Assembly: GCF_000697965.2 (NCBI RefSeq) | Contig: NZ_CP015881.1 | Coordinates: 1,289,501-1,353,500 of the forward strand | Direction of reading: 5' to 3' | DNA: 64,000 nucleotides | Source of the DNA: Ensifer adhaerens | Lineage (GTDB): Bacteria; Pseudomonadota; Alphaproteobacteria; Rhizobiales; Rhizobiaceae | Shown: in pieces, positions 9,578 to 18,761 of the stretch | How the letters are laid out: every line of letters begins with the position of its first letter | Numbering within the stretch: the stretch's first letter is position 1 | Program-made: the position numbers and the translations under genes | Notes under the pieces: generated by a model | What the model was told of the DNA's origin: nothing | Databases searched by the model: none | What the model saw: only the letters and a program-made list of their open reading frames with translations

Positions 9578-10731
9578 ATGAGCGATCCCCAAACGACAGA
9601 CCTTACCTTCGGCCCAACCCCGGGCAGCCGTCCCAGGAAACGGGAATGGGCGATCGGAGGCTTCAGCTGGCTTCTGACGAAACACATGTTTCTGGCGGTG
9701 ACGGCCACCATTGGGGTGCTGACGTCGGGATCGTTCATTTACATGTACGTCCTCTATCTGACGCACCCCGACGCGGTCCTCGAGCCGGTCACCCTGGTCG
9801 AGCTCCTGGTTATGGCCGCAGTGCTCACCGTCAGCCTCATCATCGCTGCGATCATCGGCGGTCGCCTCAGCCACCGGATCGTGAACGCACTGGTGCTCAT
9901 CCGCGATGCCGCAAAGGCGATCGCGATGGGAAATTTCTCCACCGCGTGCCCGTTCGATCAAGACGACTGGGGGAGGTCGACGATGTGATCGACCATTTCA
10001 ACCGGATGGCTGAACTGCTGGAGAACGCAGAGAAGGAGTTGCAGTACCAGAACAACGCCATTGCCCATGAGCTGCGAACGCCGCTGACGGTGCTGCGCGG
10101 CCGCCTGCAGGGAATGCGCGACGGCGTCTTCAAGCCAACCACCGAGCTTTACGATGGTTTGATCGGTCAGATCGATCACCTGACCGGCATCGTCGAGGAC
10201 CTCCGCATCCTGGCGCTCTCGAATGTAGGGCGGCTGGAGCTCCGGTTGGAGCCAGGCGACATGGGCGAAGAGGTCGAGACCGCCGTAGCCGCGATGCTCG
10301 GCGAGTTCGACAAGGCCGGGATGCCGGTATCGCTCAACCTCAGTCGGGCGCCGATGATGCTTGATCGCGGCAAAGTGCGACAGGCCTTGCTTGCGATCAT
10401 GCACAATGCCACCCGCTATGCGTCCGGAAGCCGGCTCTCCATCGTGGCGAAGATGAGAGGTTCGGAGGCAATCTTCCAATGCCAGGATTCCGGCCCTGGT
10501 ATGTCCGACGTCGACATCGAGCACGCGTTTGATCGGTTCTGGCGCGCGGATGACTCCCGATCCCGGGCAAGTGGCGGCAGCGGTCTCGGCCTGTCGGTGG
10601 TTCGCGCGATCGCCGAGGCCCATGGAGGTTCGACCAGCGCGAAGCGAAACGAGTTCGGCGGCATGACCTTCGAAATCGCCTTGCCGACAGATTGCGGGAG
10701 CAGAGGCTCGCAAAGCGTACTCTCTCCATGA
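9578..10731 (+). pseudogene. sensor histidine kinase, frameshifted in the HAMP region
   Basis: The reading starts at MSDPQTTD and gives two membrane helices (about residues 30-52 and 65-90) and the start of a HAMP domain. It then stops at 9985-9987. The next frame continues with LGEVDDVIDHFNRM, the phosphoacceptor H-box (IAHELRTPLTVLRGRL), N-box (LAIMHNATRYA), and G-boxes (DSGPGM, GGSGLGLSVV) to 10731. One extra base near 9965-9968 would give DQDELGEV, an ordinary HAMP sequence. So a one-base deletion, or a sequencing error, breaks the gene. If translation could restart at the M before AELLENAEKEL, only a soluble kinase core would be made. No response regulator gene is adjacent. Confidence 0.8.
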
Positions 10732-10828
10732 AAACCGGATGAACTCTGCGCGGGACCTGCAAGCAGATGAGGCAAACCGATCGCATTGAACGGGCCGGAC
10801 CGGTCCGCGACAATAAAGGAAACGATCG

Positions 10829-11440
10829 ATGACACTCAACTTCAAGACGGCCGCGCTTGCTCTGACCGTTGCCGCAGCCGCTTCGACCGCACAGGCCGCT
10901 GATTTCAACAATTCGGGCGTCGACTTTGCCAATGTGGATCGTTGGACGGGGGCCTATGCGGGCGGCCACATCGGCACCGGCTCCTCGAACCAGAAGGGCA
11001 GCAAGAACAAGATCAACGGCGGCGTCCAGGTCGGCTACAATCAACAGTTCGGCGATTTCGTGATCGGTGGTGAGATCGAGGCGGCGCGCGCCGGCGGCTT
11101 GCAGTACCAGGTTGGCAAAGGCGGCGCCTTGCAGCAGACCTGGAGCGGTACGGCCAGGGCCAAGGCGGGCTACGCACTCGACAACGTGTTGCTTTACGGC
11201 ACGGTGGGCGTCACCACCGCCCGCTTCGAGGGCAACGGCACCGTAACCTCACGCGATCGCTGGCACACGGGCTGGACCTATGGTGCGGGCGCAGAGATGG
11301 GATTTACCGAAAACATCTCCGGCAAGGTCGAATATACCCAGACCCGCTTCAACGGCGTGGACTCCACGATCGGTGGCGTGAAGGGCTCGAACAATCTGGT
11401 CAATCACGCGATCAAGACGGGCCTGAACTTCCGCTTCTGA
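10829..11440 (+). CDS. outer-membrane beta-barrel protein (OmpA/Omp25-like, 8-stranded)
   Basis: Protein of 203 residues with a clear signal peptide (cleavage near AQA-AD at residue 23). About 180 residues of alternating beta-strand pattern follow, ending in the terminal phenylalanine (GLNFRF) recognised by the Bam machinery. WTGAYAGGHIGTG after the signal matches the first strand of the Omp25/Omp31-like porin family common in Rhizobiales. An AAAGGAA lies 9 bases before the ATG. It follows the broken kinase gene by 97 bases. Its function is structural or surface-related; no specific role can be read. Confidence 0.85.
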   Translation: MTLNFKTAALALTVAAAASTAQAADFNNSGVDFANVDRWTGAYAGGHIGTGSSNQKGSKNKINGGVQVGYNQQFGDFVIGGEIEAARAGGLQYQVGKGGALQQTWSGTARAKAGYALDNVLLYGTVGVTTARFEGNGTVTSRDRWHTGWTYGAGAEMGFTENISGKVEYTQTRFNGVDSTIGGVKGSNNLVNHAIKTGLNFRF

Positions 11441-11803
11441 TCTCCACACGACCGATTCTACTGTCCCCCTAGCACCGGTCGGGTGAGCAGCAACACTTGG
11501 CCAACCGGCGGCGCCTCGGCAGGCGCAGACTTCCTCGCTTCGGGTATTCCGCGGTTCCGTACAGGGCGCACGGCTCTGTATCCGCTGCGCTCCACACTGG
11601 GGAGTTGCAAGATGTAGTCACTGGAACAGGCCGATCAACGCCCTGCCGTTGGCCGCCGCCAGCCGGGCATTGTCGCGGTCGTTCACCCGCCCCCCCGGGG
11701 ACCACTGGAGAGTGAAATCTCCAGCGCCCCGGGCGGGACGGGACGAACGCCCGCCTAAGTCACGCGAGAAAATCGAGCTCGCGCCCAGCCCGGATCGGGT
11801 GAG
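11441..11803. other. intergenic region with strong GC hairpin at 11686-11737
   Basis: This gap lies between two convergent genes. No coding sequence is credible in it. At 11686-11737 the outer arms CCCGCCC/GGGCGGG, GGGG/CCCC and the inner arms CTGGAG/CTCCAG form a long stem with an AGTGAAAT loop and a four-base bulge. It has no T-run, so it may be a terminator-like or processing hairpin for either convergent transcript. The rest, 11441-11685, shows nothing that can be supported. Confidence 0.5.
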
Positions 11804-13423
11804 TTACTCCTCGATGTCGACCTTGTCGAAGCGATGCGAGCCCAGAGGCTCCATCACGTAGTTCTTCACCTTTTTCGACATCGGCAGCACGACGGTGGAA
11901 TGTGCGATCGGAACCCAGGGCGCCTGATCGCTGATGATCGCCTGGGCCTCTTCGTAGAGCTTCGTCCGCTCGCCCTGGTCCGAGCTGGCGCGGGCCTTCT
12001 GGAAGATCTCGTCGAGTGGCTTGTAGCACCAGTTGGCATTGTTGCTGCCACCGACGCCTGAGCAGCTGAAGAAGTAGCTGAGCAGGTTGTCGGGGTCGCC
12101 ATTGTCGCTCGTGCCGCCGAGGATGATTGCGCCGTCGCGCGCCTTGTCCCGCGACTTCTTGAGGTATTCGCCCCATTCGTAGGAGACGATCTCGACACCG
12201 ATGCCGACCTTGGCAAGATCCGCCTGCATCAGTTCCGCGGCGCGGCGGGCATTCGGCATATAGGGGCGGCTAACGGGCATTGCCCAGATCTTCATCTTCA
12301 GATCCTTGACGCCGGCCTCGTCGAGAAGCTTCTTGGCCGCCTCCGGATCGTAGCCATAGCCCTCAATCCCGCCGTTATAGCCCCACATGGTGGGCGGCAG
12401 GACGCTCTTGGCCATCTGGCCCATGCCCTGATAGACGGACTCGACGATCGCTTTCCGGTCGATCGCCATGTTGATGGCGCGGCGCACCTCCAGCTTGTCG
12501 AACGGCGCGACCAAGGTGTTCATCGCCAGATAGGAAACGTTGAGGCCCGGTTGCTCCATGACGTTGAGGTCCGGATTTGCCTTTAGCTTGGCGATATCGG
12601 CCGGTGCCGGATACGGAGCGATATGGCATTCGCCCGCCTGAAGCTTCTGCATGCGAGTGGTCGGGTCGGTGGTGATCGCGAAGATGAGATTGTCGATCTT
12701 CGGCGCGCCATCCCAATAGTCGGCGTTGGCGGCAAAGCGGATCGCCGCGTCCTGCTGGTAGTCGACAAAGCGGAACGGTCCGGTGCCGACCGGCTTGCGG
12801 TCGAGGTCCTCGCGCCGCCCGTCTGCCGCCAGCTTGTCGGCATATTCCTTCGACACGATCGAGCCGAAGTTCAGCGCGAGCTTCGACGGCAGCGACGCAT
12901 CCGGCTGGTTCAGTACGAACTTGACGGTCCTGTCATCGACCTTGACGATCTCCTTGATTGCCGCCGGCATCTCCATCGCGTTGAACATTTCCCAGTTCGC
13001 GCCGGCGAAATAGCTATGCCACGGATCGTCCTTGTCCATCTGCCGGTTGAAGGTGAAGAGCACGTCGTCTGCATTGAAATCACGCGTCGGCGTGAAATCG
13101 TCCGTCGTCTGGAACTTCACGCCCGCGCGCAGTTTCAACGTGTATTCGAGATTGTCGGCGGAAATGGTCCAGCTTTCGGCAAGGCCCGGGACGACATTGG
13201 TGGTGCCGGGCTCGAATTCTGTGAGGCGGTCATAGACCGTCTCGGCCGACGCGTCCCAGGTGCTGTTAGCCGAGTACAGTGCCGCGTCGAAGCCCTCCGG
13301 CGCGCCTTCCGAGCAATAGACGAGCGTCTTTGCCATGGCCGGCGTCAGCGCGGCGCCTGAAAGCATGGTGGCAGCGAAGAGCGTTACAAGGGTGTTGCGC
13401 GTCCGCGCGAATTTCACGTTCAT
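11804..13423 (-). CDS. ABC transporter solute-binding protein, family 5 (peptide type), orphan
   Basis: Periplasmic DppA/OppA-type protein of 539 residues. A signal peptide of about 31 residues ends at AMA-KT. The start of the mature part, LVYCSEGAPEGFDAALYSANST, is close to dipeptide-binding DppA proteins. It contains the VGTGPFRFVDY motif of family 5. The gene has no permease or ATPase of its own; it follows a creatininase-family gene by 57 bases on the same strand. The nearby Opp permease operon could serve it as a second receptor. The ligand is probably a peptide or peptide-like amide. Confidence 0.88.
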   Translation of the reverse strand: MNVKFARTRNTLVTLFAATMLSGAALTPAMAKTLVYCSEGAPEGFDAALYSANSTWDASAETVYDRLTEFEPGTTNVVPGLAESWTISADNLEYTLKLRAGVKFQTTDDFTPTRDFNADDVLFTFNRQMDKDDPWHSYFAGANWEMFNAMEMPAAIKEIVKVDDRTVKFVLNQPDASLPSKLALNFGSIVSKEYADKLAADGRREDLDRKPVGTGPFRFVDYQQDAAIRFAANADYWDGAPKIDNLIFAITTDPTTRMQKLQAGECHIAPYPAPADIAKLKANPDLNVMEQPGLNVSYLAMNTLVAPFDKLEVRRAINMAIDRKAIVESVYQGMGQMAKSVLPPTMWGYNGGIEGYGYDPEAAKKLLDEAGVKDLKMKIWAMPVSRPYMPNARRAAELMQADLAKVGIGVEIVSYEWGEYLKKSRDKARDGAIILGGTSDNGDPDNLLSYFFSCSGVGGSNNANWCYKPLDEIFQKARASSDQGERTKLYEEAQAIISDQAPWVPIAHSTVVLPMSKKVKNYVMEPLGSHRFDKVDIEE

Positions 13424-13480
13424 TGGTCTGTCCTCCCTGAAGGAATGGAATTCGAGTGCCGGCCGATGGCGCCGGAAGGA

Positions 13481-14305
13481 TCATTCGGCCCTGCCGGCCG
13501 TGGTGCCGAGCCCGCGGCCGGGGGTCCAGACCGGATCCGGCGTGGTCCAGAGCACGTCGTTGCGGATCAGCTTCACCAGTTCGCTCGCCTGAAGATCGAG
13601 GAAACGCTCGCCCTTTGCAGCGGTTGCGCTGCGCGGATCGCCCCAGGTGCCGGTAACCGGCGCGCGCTCGGAGAAGGAATAGAAGCGCGACACGTCCGCC
13701 GGCACGTCGACAGGGTGCTGCTGGTTACCGAAAGCCTGACCGAACATCTCGGTCTTTACCGCGTCCGGCACGATCGCCAGCATGACAGAGGCCTCACCTT
13801 CGCAGGCATGGTGGGCGCCGGTGTCGACTTCGAAGATCTTTGATGCCTCCTCCGTCGCCAGCATCCACGGCGTCGTCGCGACGATCGGCATGGCGAACTC
13901 GACCGCCAGTTCGCGCACGGCGACCGCCAGCGGATCCATGTTGCCCCCGTGACCATTGACAATGAACAGGCGCTGAAAGCCGAGCGTCTTCAGCGAGCGG
14001 ACGATGCAGCGGAGGACGCGGCTCAGCGTATCGTAATCGAGCGTGATCGTGCCGCCGAAGGGCAGGTGATGTTCGCTCATGCCAGTCCACAAACCCGGAA
14101 GAACGGCGACCGGAATGTCATCGGCCACCAGCCGGGCCGCGCGGATCGCGGCTGCCGATGCGCTCGCGGTGTCGGTGATGACGGGCAGGTGCGGGCCGTG
14201 CTGCTCCAGCGAGCCGATCGGCAGGATTGCAAGCGCCCCCGGTTTGCCGGCAATTTCGCGCAGGCTCGGCGCGGTCATGCGCGCCCATTCAACTTCCTTG
14301 GTCAT
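13481..14305 (-). CDS. creatininase-family amidohydrolase
   Basis: Enzyme of 274 residues from the creatininase (creatinine amidohydrolase) family. The metal-binding motif IGSLEQHGPHLPVITD supplies Glu34, His36 and Asp45. NGHGGN lies near residue 116, and HHACEGEASVM supplies a further histidine and glutamate. Family members open cyclic amides or cleave small peptides such as mycofactocin precursors; true creatininase is only one case. Its place before a peptide-type binding protein and near two other peptidases suggests an amide-bond hydrolase on an imported compound. AAAGAGG before the ATG is the likely ribosome-binding site. Confidence 0.82.
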   Translation of the reverse strand: MTKEVEWARMTAPSLREIAGKPGALAILPIGSLEQHGPHLPVITDTASASAAAIRAARLVADDIPVAVLPGLWTGMSEHHLPFGGTITLDYDTLSRVLRCIVRSLKTLGFQRLFIVNGHGGNMDPLAVAVRELAVEFAMPIVATTPWMLATEEASKIFEVDTGAHHACEGEASVMLAIVPDAVKTEMFGQAFGNQQHPVDVPADVSRFYSFSERAPVTGTWGDPRSATAAKGERFLDLQASELVKLIRNDVLWTTPDPVWTPGRGLGTTAGRAE

Positions 14306-14694
14306 GTCAGGCCTCTTTCATGTCATCAAAGCAAATTCTGTTCGCCGCCTCGCCGGCGACAGGCGCCGTCTGGCGTCCGCGGGCATCGACCCGCAGGGTC
14401 ACCGCGCGCCCATCCGATTGCCGCAGGCTGACGAAAGGCGTCGAGCAGCGTTGGGTCAGTCAATCTCATCTCCGGCAAGCGGCGGGATCGCGAAAAGGCG
14501 GTCCCGATTGGCAAGCGCCGCCCGATGGCGGCGGCTACAAATTTGCACAGTCGGAAATATCAATCAAATTATTTTTCCTATAAGAAAATTATATTTCTCA
14601 AACTATCGAAATTGCGCATCAAATGGCACAGGCCGCACCGCGCCGTTCCGGCGGCTGGGCCGGCGGGCGCGGATCTGGCGCGTCGTCTGCGCTC
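14306..14694. promoter_or_regulatory. promoter region of the creatininase operon with degenerate AGAAA/TTTCT half-sites
   Basis: This gap has a marked AT-rich island at about 14540-14620. Within it, TTTCCTA (14574-14580), TAAGAAA (14581-14587) and TTTCTCA (14594-14600) resemble half-sites of the TAGGAAA-N4-TTTCCTA operator found at three other promoters of this cluster. The best inverted pair here has a 6-base spacer rather than 4, so it is a weaker candidate. No gene is credible; the part at 14306-14530 shows nothing notable. Confidence 0.4.
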
Positions 14695-15687
14695 TCACGT
14701 CTGCGCCAGGTGACACCTGACATGGCGGGCGCTCTCGCTCAGGCGCCGCAGCACCTGGCCCGCCTCGCAACCGCCGCCGATCCGGTCGCACCTCTGCTTG
14801 TAGAAGCAGCCGTCCGGCAGATGGCGGTTGTTGGGAAGCTCGCCCGCACGCACCTGCGCAATATCCGGCAGCGGGCTTTCGAAGCTCGGCGCCGCCGCCA
14901 GAAGCGTCTGCGTGTAGGGATGGCGGGGATTGCGCAACACTTCGTCGGCCGGGCCGGATTCGACGATCTGGCCGAGATACATCACCGCGACGTCGTCGCA
15001 GAAATGGCGCACCAGCGCGACGTCGTGCGAAATCAGGAGATAGGTGAGCCCGCGCTCCCGCTGCAGCTTCAAGAGCAGATTGATGATCTGCGCCTGCACC
15101 GAGACGTCGAGCGCCGATGTCGGCTCGTCCAGCACCAGCAACTCCGGGTCCGTGCTGATCGCGCGGGCAATGGCGATGCGCTGGCGCTGGCCGCCTGAAA
15201 ACTCGTGCGGCAGGCGATCGAGGTGTTCCGGACGGAGCCCGACGGCGATGGCCAGTTCCTCGGCCTTCTCATGCAGTTCGGCCCTGCTGTGCCCACCGCG
15301 AATGTGCAGCGGCTCGCTGATCAGCCGCCAGACCGGCAGGCGCCGGTCGAGCGAGGATTGCGGATCCTGAAAGACGATCTGCATCTTCTGCCGCAAGGCG
15401 CGCTTTTGCTTGCCCTGAGCCTTCTGAAAATCCTCGCCGTCGATCGCCAACCTGCCCTGTTCAAAAGGCGCAAGCCCGATGATCGCCTGGGCGAGCGTGC
15501 TCTTGCCGCAGCCTGACTCGCCGACGATGCCGAGGCTCTTGCCGGCGCCGACCTCAAGGGTCACGCCATTGACCGCATGCACATAAGACGTGGGCCGCCC
15601 CAACCAGTTGCGGGAGGCCGGGAAGCGGACATGGAGGTCGGAAACCTCGAGCACCGGCCGCGCTATCGTACCAACGCCTTCGGTCAT
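14695..15687 (-). CDS. oligopeptide ABC transporter ATPase, OppF/DppF type
   Basis: ATPase of 330 residues. Walker A is GESGCGKST near residue 60, signature FSGGQRQR near 163, Walker B LLVLDEPTSALD, and a C-terminal Opp/Dpp extension (PRHPYTQTLL and a CFYKQRC cysteine region). It pairs with the OppD-type protein encoded upstream to drive peptide import. The start (MTEGVGT) overlaps the upstream stop as ATGA. It is the last gene of the five-gene operon that begins with the binding protein. Confidence 0.88.
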   Translation of the reverse strand: MTEGVGTIARPVLEVSDLHVRFPASRNWLGRPTSYVHAVNGVTLEVGAGKSLGIVGESGCGKSTLAQAIIGLAPFEQGRLAIDGEDFQKAQGKQKRALRQKMQIVFQDPQSSLDRRLPVWRLISEPLHIRGGHSRAELHEKAEELAIAVGLRPEHLDRLPHEFSGGQRQRIAIARAISTDPELLVLDEPTSALDVSVQAQIINLLLKLQRERGLTYLLISHDVALVRHFCDDVAVMYLGQIVESGPADEVLRNPRHPYTQTLLAAAPSFESPLPDIAQVRAGELPNNRHLPDGCFYKQRCDRIGGGCEAGQVLRRLSESARHVRCHLAQT

Positions 15688-16709
15688 TGCCGGCCTCCCT
15701 GCTCTACGAGTTCGGTCGCCGCACCGCGACGCCAGCAGGCGACCTGCTGGCCGCTGGCCCCCACCAGTTGCGGAGACTGGGTTCGACATTGTTCGACTGC
15801 TTCCTTGCATCGCGGCTGGAAGTAGCAACCCGCCGGTGGGTGGAGAAGGTTCGGCACAGCACCAGGGATCGCTTCGAGTTCCTGCTTCGGCGCGACCCGC
15901 TCCGGCAGGCAGCGCAACAGCGCCTGGGTATAGGGATGCTGCGGCGTTTCAAGGACCGTCCGCGTCGCGCCGTGCTCGACGATCCGCCCGGCATACATCA
16001 CGTAGAGCCGATCGCAGAGCTGCGAGACGACGGCGACATTGTGCGAGATGAAGATGACTGACGTGCCTGTCCGGCGCGCCCGGTTCTGGATCAACCGCAG
16101 GATCACCGCCTGCACGGTAACATCGAGTGCAGTCGTCGGTTCGTCGGCGATGATCAGGCCGGGGTTGCAGGAAAACGCCATGGCGATCAGCACCCGCTGC
16201 CGCATGCCGCCGGAGAGTTCGAACGGATAGAGGTTCATGACCCGCTCTGGTTCGCCGATCAGCATGTCGGCAAGAATGTCCCGCGCCACGCGCCTTGCCT
16301 CGGCGAGACCTATTTCCTCGTGGCGCATGATGACGTCGGTCAGCTGCTTGCCGATACGGATCGTCGGGTTCAGCGCGTTCATCGGTTCCTGGAAGATGGT
16401 CGAGACCACCTTGCCGCGCAGGTCCTGCAACTGATTGTCGTCCATGGAAAGCGTGCTGTGGCCAAAGAGCCTGACGGTGCCACCGGTGATGCGGTAGCGT
16501 CCCTTGGGCAGGAGCCCCGTTGCCGCCATCGTCGTCACCGACTTGCCGCAGCCGGATTCGCCGACAATACCGACAATCTCGGCCTTGCCGACGCTGATCG
16601 TGACATCGTCGAGCGCTTTGACGGCGCCGCTGAAGGTTGGAAACTCCAGCGAGAGATTGTTGATGGCCAGCGCCTGGCCGCGTGGTTCTGCCGTTCCCAT
16701 CGTCATCAT
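15684..16709 (-). CDS. oligopeptide ABC transporter ATPase, OppD/DppD type
   Basis: ATPase of 341 residues. Walker A is GESGCGKSV near residue 50, signature LSGGMRQRV, Walker [13 protein letters not shown], then [12 protein letters not shown]. The C-terminal part has HPYTQALL and the CYFQPRC cysteine region that in some Opp/Dpp ATPases binds an iron-sulfur cluster. The first ATG (MMTMG) overlaps the upstream permease stop by four bases, and its own stop overlaps the next ATPase start the same way. It forms the heterodimeric motor with the OppF-type protein. Confidence 0.88.
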   Translation of the reverse strand: MMTMGTAEPRGQALAINNLSLEFPTFSGAVKALDDVTISVGKAEIVGIVGESGCGKSVTTMAATGLLPKGRYRITGGTVRLFGHSTLSMDDNQLQDLRGKVVSTIFQEPMNALNPTIRIGKQLTDVIMRHEEIGLAEARRVARDILADMLIGEPERVMNLYPFELSGGMRQRVLIAMAFSCNPGLIIADEPTTALDVTVQAVILRLIQNRARRTGTSVIFISHNVAVVSQLCDRLYVMYAGRIVEHGATRTVLETPQHPYTQALLRCLPERVAPKQELEAIPGAVPNLLHPPAGCYFQPRCKEAVEQCRTQSPQLVGASGQQVACWRRGAATELVEQGGRQ

Positions 16710-17614
16710 CTGCCCCTCAAGCGCGGGTCGAGCATATCGCGTATGCCGTCGCCGACGAGATTGCACCCCATGGCCGTGATCAGGATCGCCAGGCCCGGGA
16801 AGGTCGCGTACCACCATTGGTCGAGCATGTAGCTGCGGCCGCTGCTGACGAGCGCGCCCCATTCGGCGGTCGGCGGCTGCGCGCCGAGGCCGATGAAGCT
16901 GAGGGCGGCTGCAATCAGCACGACGCCGCCGAGATCGAGGGTCGCCTGGACGATGATCGGCGACATGGCGTTTGGCAGGATATGCCAGCGCAGGATGTAG
17001 AACGGCGAGGCGCCAAAGGTGCGCGACGCCTTGACGAAGACCTGCTCGCGCAGCGACAGCGTCTGGCCGCGGGCGAGGCGCACATAGGCGGGGATGCGTA
17101 CGATCGCGACCGCCAGCATCGAATTGAACAGGCTTGGGCCAAGAGCCGCGGCCAGCGCCATGGCGAGCACCAGCGCCGGCAGGGCGAGCACGACATCCAT
17201 CAGCCGCATGATGGCGGTATCGACCCGACCGCCGACGACGCCCGAGAAGCAGCCGATCAGCACCCCGACCGACATCGAGATCAGGACGATCATGAAGGCG
17301 GCGCCGCAGGAAGCCCTTGCCCCAAAGATCACGCGCGAGAACAGGTCGCGGCCGACCTCGTCGGTGCCGAACCAGTGCGCCGCACTCGGTGGCAACAGGC
17401 GCGCCGTCAGCGACACCTTGTCCGGATTGTAGGGCGCGATCACGGGTGCGGCGACGATCATCACGAGGACAAGCACGATGATCGCGACGCCGACCAACGT
17501 CAGCGGGCTGCGGCGGCTGAGGTACCAGAAATAGCGCAGCCGCTCGGAAAAGGACTTGGTCCTGCGCATTGCTGCATTCGACGCGGCAGGCTCTGTCGGC
17601 ATGACGGCGGACAT
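16706..17614 (-). CDS. oligopeptide ABC transporter permease, OppC/DppC type
   Basis: Inner-membrane permease of 302 residues with about six helices. It has the OppC-type N-terminal segment (SPLTLVGVAIIVLVLVMIVA, then APYNPD) and HWFGTDEVGRDLFSRVIFGA, a strong DppC/OppC signature. The EAA loop is VKASRTFGASPFYILRWHILP. It forms the channel with the OppB-type permease whose stop lies two bases upstream. The stop of this gene overlaps the OppD-type start. Confidence 0.9.
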   Translation of the reverse strand: MSAVMPTEPAASNAAMRRTKSFSERLRYFWYLSRRSPLTLVGVAIIVLVLVMIVAAPVIAPYNPDKVSLTARLLPPSAAHWFGTDEVGRDLFSRVIFGARASCGAAFMIVLISMSVGVLIGCFSGVVGGRVDTAIMRLMDVVLALPALVLAMALAAALGPSLFNSMLAVAIVRIPAYVRLARGQTLSLREQVFVKASRTFGASPFYILRWHILPNAMSPIIVQATLDLGGVVLIAAALSFIGLGAQPPTAEWGALVSSGRSYMLDQWWYATFPGLAILITAMGCNLVGDGIRDMLDPRLRGR

Positions 17615-17616
17615 GA

Positions 17617-18630
17617 TCAGACCTCCCTGATCTGCGGGTCGGCGAGCATGTAGGCGAGATCGACCAGGAGGTTGATCAGCACGTAGCCGATGGATGCGAC
17701 GATGGTGAAACCCATGATGGCGGGGAAATCGAGGGTCTGGATCGAGGTCACAACATAGGTGCCCATGCCCGGCCAGGCGAAGATCGTCTCCGTCAGCACC
17801 GCGCCATAGAGCAGATCGCCGAGCGCCAGCCCGAGCAGCGTGATCGACGGGATGAGCGCGTTTCTGAGCGCATAGTTGAAGATGATCATGCCCTTGCGCA
17901 GGCCACTGGCGCGCGCTGTCCGGATGTAATCTTCCTGCAGCACGTCGAGCATCGAGGCGCGGATCTGGCGCGTGATCACGCCCATATTGGCAAAGGCGAG
18001 CACGAAGCCCGGCAGGATGATGTGGTAAAGGGCGCTGCGGAATGCGTCGAAACGGCCCTGCAGCAGCGAGTCGATCAGCAGGAAGCCTGTGATGCGCTCG
18101 GGTGTCGCAATACCCATGGCCAGGCGCCCGCTGCCGGGCAGGATCTGGAATTTCGCATAGAAGACGTAGATCAGGATCAGGCCGAACCAGAAGACTGGCA
18201 TCGAGATGCCGCAGACCGAGACCGTTCGTGCCACCTGATCAATTGGACCGTCCTTGTAGACGGCCGAGAGCACACCGAGCGGCACGCCGAGACAGATCGC
18301 GATGAAAAGCGCGACCACGCCGAGCTCCAGCGTCGCCGGCAGGAAGGTGCGGATATCGGCCGCGACGGGGCGATTGGTCCTGAGCGACGTGCCGAGATCG
18401 CCCTGAAGCAGATTGCCGATATAGATGGTGAATTGTTCGACGACCGGCCGGTCGAGACCGAGATTGCGCCTGACATTTTCAAGCGTCTCGGCGCTTGCCC
18501 TGTCGCCCGCGATCATGCGCGCCGGATCACCGGGAATGAGATGCGAGATCGTGAAGGTGATGACCGCGACCCCCAGCACGACGAAAAGCAAGAGGATCAG
18601 ACGCGGAAGAATGATGCGGGTGATTGCCAT
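17617..18630 (-). CDS. oligopeptide ABC transporter permease, OppB/DppB type
   Basis: Inner-membrane permease of 337 residues. It has the OppB N-terminus (ILLLFVVLGVAVITFTISHL and PGDPAR), the NLGLDRPVVEQF segment, and a C-terminal EAA loop (RTARASGLRKGMIIFNYALR). About six helices are visible. It pairs with the OppC-type protein. It is separated from the binding-protein gene by a 131-base spacer holding two strong hairpins, so it is probably expressed at a lower level than the binding protein. Confidence 0.9.
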   Translation of the reverse strand: MAITRIILPRLILLLFVVLGVAVITFTISHLIPGDPARMIAGDRASAETLENVRRNLGLDRPVVEQFTIYIGNLLQGDLGTSLRTNRPVAADIRTFLPATLELGVVALFIAICLGVPLGVLSAVYKDGPIDQVARTVSVCGISMPVFWFGLILIYVFYAKFQILPGSGRLAMGIATPERITGFLLIDSLLQGRFDAFRSALYHIILPGFVLAFANMGVITRQIRASMLDVLQEDYIRTARASGLRKGMIIFNYALRNALIPSITLLGLALGDLLYGAVLTETIFAWPGMGTYVVTSIQTLDFPAIMGFTIVASIGYVLINLLVDLAYMLADPQIREV

Positions 18631-18684
18631 GGACGTCAGCCCTTCCGGCAGGGGAACCCCGGCCTAGCTTGGGAAACGAAGAAC

Positions 18685-18754
18685 CCTGCCGCCACGGCCA
18701 GGGGCCGGCGGCAGGCGTTCCGTGGAATGCGGTCGGTCAAGCGAAGCTTGACCG
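18685..18754. promoter_or_regulatory. two intercistronic hairpins between binding protein and permease genes
   Basis: Hairpin 1 has perfect arms CCTGCCGCC and GGCGGCAGG (18685-18693, 18707-18715). Hairpin 2 has arms CGGTCAAGC and GCTTGACCG around a GAA loop (18734-18742, 18746-18754). Hairpin 2 sits just after the binding-protein stop in transcript order. Neither has a long T-run. Such structures often stabilise the upstream mRNA part and lower read-through, giving excess binding protein. Confidence 0.6.
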
Positions 18755-18761
18755 TTCCTCC

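Noticed and set aside
13481..14305. Naming the amidohydrolase a true creatininase
   Set aside because: No creatinase or sarcosine genes are adjacent, and the family has several other activities. Only the family name is supported.
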